The translations under genes were made by a program, and so were the position numbers. This document shows positions 63,366-63,850 of a stretch of 63,850 nt of DNA, in pieces; within the stretch, counting starts at the first letter, position 1, and every line of letters begins with the position of its first letter. The DNA is from Eubacterium sp. Its GTDB lineage: Bacteria; Bacillota; Clostridia; Lachnospirales; Lachnospiraceae. The stretch lies in contig JAFRHL010000042.1 in assembly GCA_017433295.1 (NCBI GenBank), forward strand, positions 1-63,850, given 5' to 3'. Under the pieces are notes generated by a model. The model was not told the origin of the DNA. It worked only from the letters and a program-made list of their open reading frames with translations, and searched no databases.

Positions 63366-63391
63366 ATCTGGCCCCACAAAGGGGGCCAGAT
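63366..63391. other. Inverted repeat just after the target gene (candidate DGR cruciform)
   Basis: ATCTGGCCCC (63366-63375) and GGGGCCAGAT (63382-63391) form a perfect 10-bp stem with a 6-base loop, 14 bp after the target stop codon and 27 bp after the end of VR. In BPP-1 and other DGRs a hairpin/cruciform a short distance downstream of VR increases retrohoming efficiency. A short ATAGG/CCTAT pair abuts it at 63354-63365. Confidence 0.75.
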
Positions 63392-63405
63392 GAACAGATG
63401 TTCGA

Positions 63406-63850
63406 TTATAGTGAGAAGCCCACGGGGAGCGCATTAGAGTTGGAGGCGTAATTAAAGCTATTGTCGCCGCTGCTGTTCACGCCATTGAAGGTACCGCTGG
63501 TACCAGCCGACCGACACCACCAGAACTCGGCGCTTGACGCGCCGACTTTCTTCTTCACACGGCTTGCACTATCAGGAAATACGCCGTCGTAAATTGGTCC
63601 CATCGTCTCTGCATTACTGATTGCCCCAAACATCTCACGCCTAGATGGAAGCCACAGATCCTCTGTGGACGGAACATCATTGACAGCTGTTCCACTTGTA
63701 TCGAATATACGTGAATACTTTGTAACCTCTTTGATAGCATTTCTAACCGTCTCAGGAATGAGGGGTTTAATAGTTTCTTTGAGGTAAGTGCGCATTTCAC
63801 ATTTCTCCCAACCACCGATAGATCCTGTTCCTTCAGCATTGTTATTATTA
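63406..63850 (-). CDS. DGR target protein with C-terminal variable lectin-like domain (partial, 5' end outside window)
   Basis: Only the C-terminal part of at least 147 residues is in the window; the frame stays open through the right edge, so the ATG at 63795 is probably internal. The visible sequence (GWEKCEMRTYL, DLWLPSRREMFG, FWWCRSA, closing ALPVGFSL) matches DUF6273-type domains, which share the C-type-lectin/formylglycine-enzyme-like fold used by many DGR targets. The variable residues fall between WWCRSA and NALPVG. The protein is probably a phage tip or fibre adhesin; a bacterial surface role cannot be excluded without the N-terminus. Confidence 0.88.
   Translation of the reverse strand, partial: NNNNAEGTGSIGGWEKCEMRTYLKETIKPLIPETVRNAIKEVTKYSRIFDTSGTAVNDVPSTEDLWLPSRREMFGAISNAETMGPIYDGVFPDSASRVKKKVGASSAEFWWCRSAGTSGTFNGVNSSGDNSFNYASNSNALPVGFSL
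63419..63530 (-). other. DGR variable repeat (VR) in the target gene
   Basis: This segment encodes the last part of the target up to eight bases before the final three codons. Against TR, 11 of 17 asparagine codons have changed to Gly, Thr, Ser, Asp, Phe or Tyr codons. The 3' end (GCGCTCCCCGTGGG, minus strand) is an invariant GC-rich block like the initiation-of-mutagenic-homing site. TR and VR diverge immediately beyond it (GGCTTC in VR against GGATCC in TR), as IMH and IMH* do. Confidence 0.96.

Noticed and set aside
63795-63795. The ATG at 63795 as the true start of the DGR target
   Set aside because: The frame is open upstream with DUF6273-like sequence (GWEKCEMR) and no ribosome site precedes the ATG, so the gene continues beyond the window.

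Overview
The window looks like a chromosomal contig from a spore-forming member of the Clostridia, most likely Lachnospiraceae. The grounds are GroESL under a CIRCE element, SigK, a SpoIIM-like protein, a DacF-type carboxypeptidase, an IreB-RuvX-DUF1292 block, RNase J and RNase Y, a Na+-pumping decarboxylase cluster, and ATG/GTG/TTG starts behind strong AGGAGG ribosome sites. This placement is inferred from gene content; no 16S rRNA or tRNA gene is visible. Almost every gene lies on the minus strand, so transcription runs right to left.

Core chromosome (1-54 kb), from low to high coordinates: groEL/groES with CIRCE and a sigma-A promoter; a polysaccharide deacetylase, efp, a YqeG phosphatase and a sigK lacking a pro-sequence; the trhP-trmR pair for wobble-uridine modification, an MltG LysM-like fragment, ylbF and RNase J; DUF1292-ruvX-ireB and mtaB; thiI with its cysteine desulfurase; a five-gene biotin-dependent decarboxylase cluster with two different carboxyltransferase subunits; scpAB, glgB and dacF; a molybdenum hydroxylase block (xdh subunits, a MocA-like nucleotidyltransferase, yqeB) with xpt; rny, recX and recA with a candidate SOS box; queF, folA, hslO and cls; a membrane/isoprenoid block (pyrH-frr-uppS-cdsA-rseP-ispG) from which dxr is missing; a polar amino-acid ABC transporter; a trigger-factor-like lipoprotein; and thioredoxin. 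Four copies of a long-armed palindromic element with a shared core sit in intergenic gaps at about 16.3, 16.6, 22.7 and 28.7 kb.

Prophage end (about 55-63.85 kb, running off the right edge). A truncated C1-peptidase pseudogene marks the probable boundary. Next comes a leftward operon of very small genes ending in a macro-domain protein. It is driven by a consensus promoter flanked by AGCTAAA repeats and contains a gene frameshifted at an AG dinucleotide repeat. An intergenic cluster of ten TGTAAT hexamers separates this operon from the late lysis genes (endolysin, holin, a second wall-active protein).

The outstanding system is a complete diversity-generating retroelement (DGR) directly upstream of the lysis genes. 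In transcription order it has a target gene with a C-terminal variable repeat (VR), a hairpin just after the target stop codon, an avd-like accessory gene, a template repeat (TR), and a reverse transcriptase with YMDD and LGSQISQ motifs. TR and VR align without gaps over 112 bp. They differ at 16 positions, 15 of which are adenines in the coding-strand template, and 11 of the 17 asparagine (AAY) codons are changed. The target ends in a WWCRS...FSL lectin-like domain resembling DUF6273 proteins. Inference: the element diversifies a phage surface or receptor-binding protein and appears to have been active.
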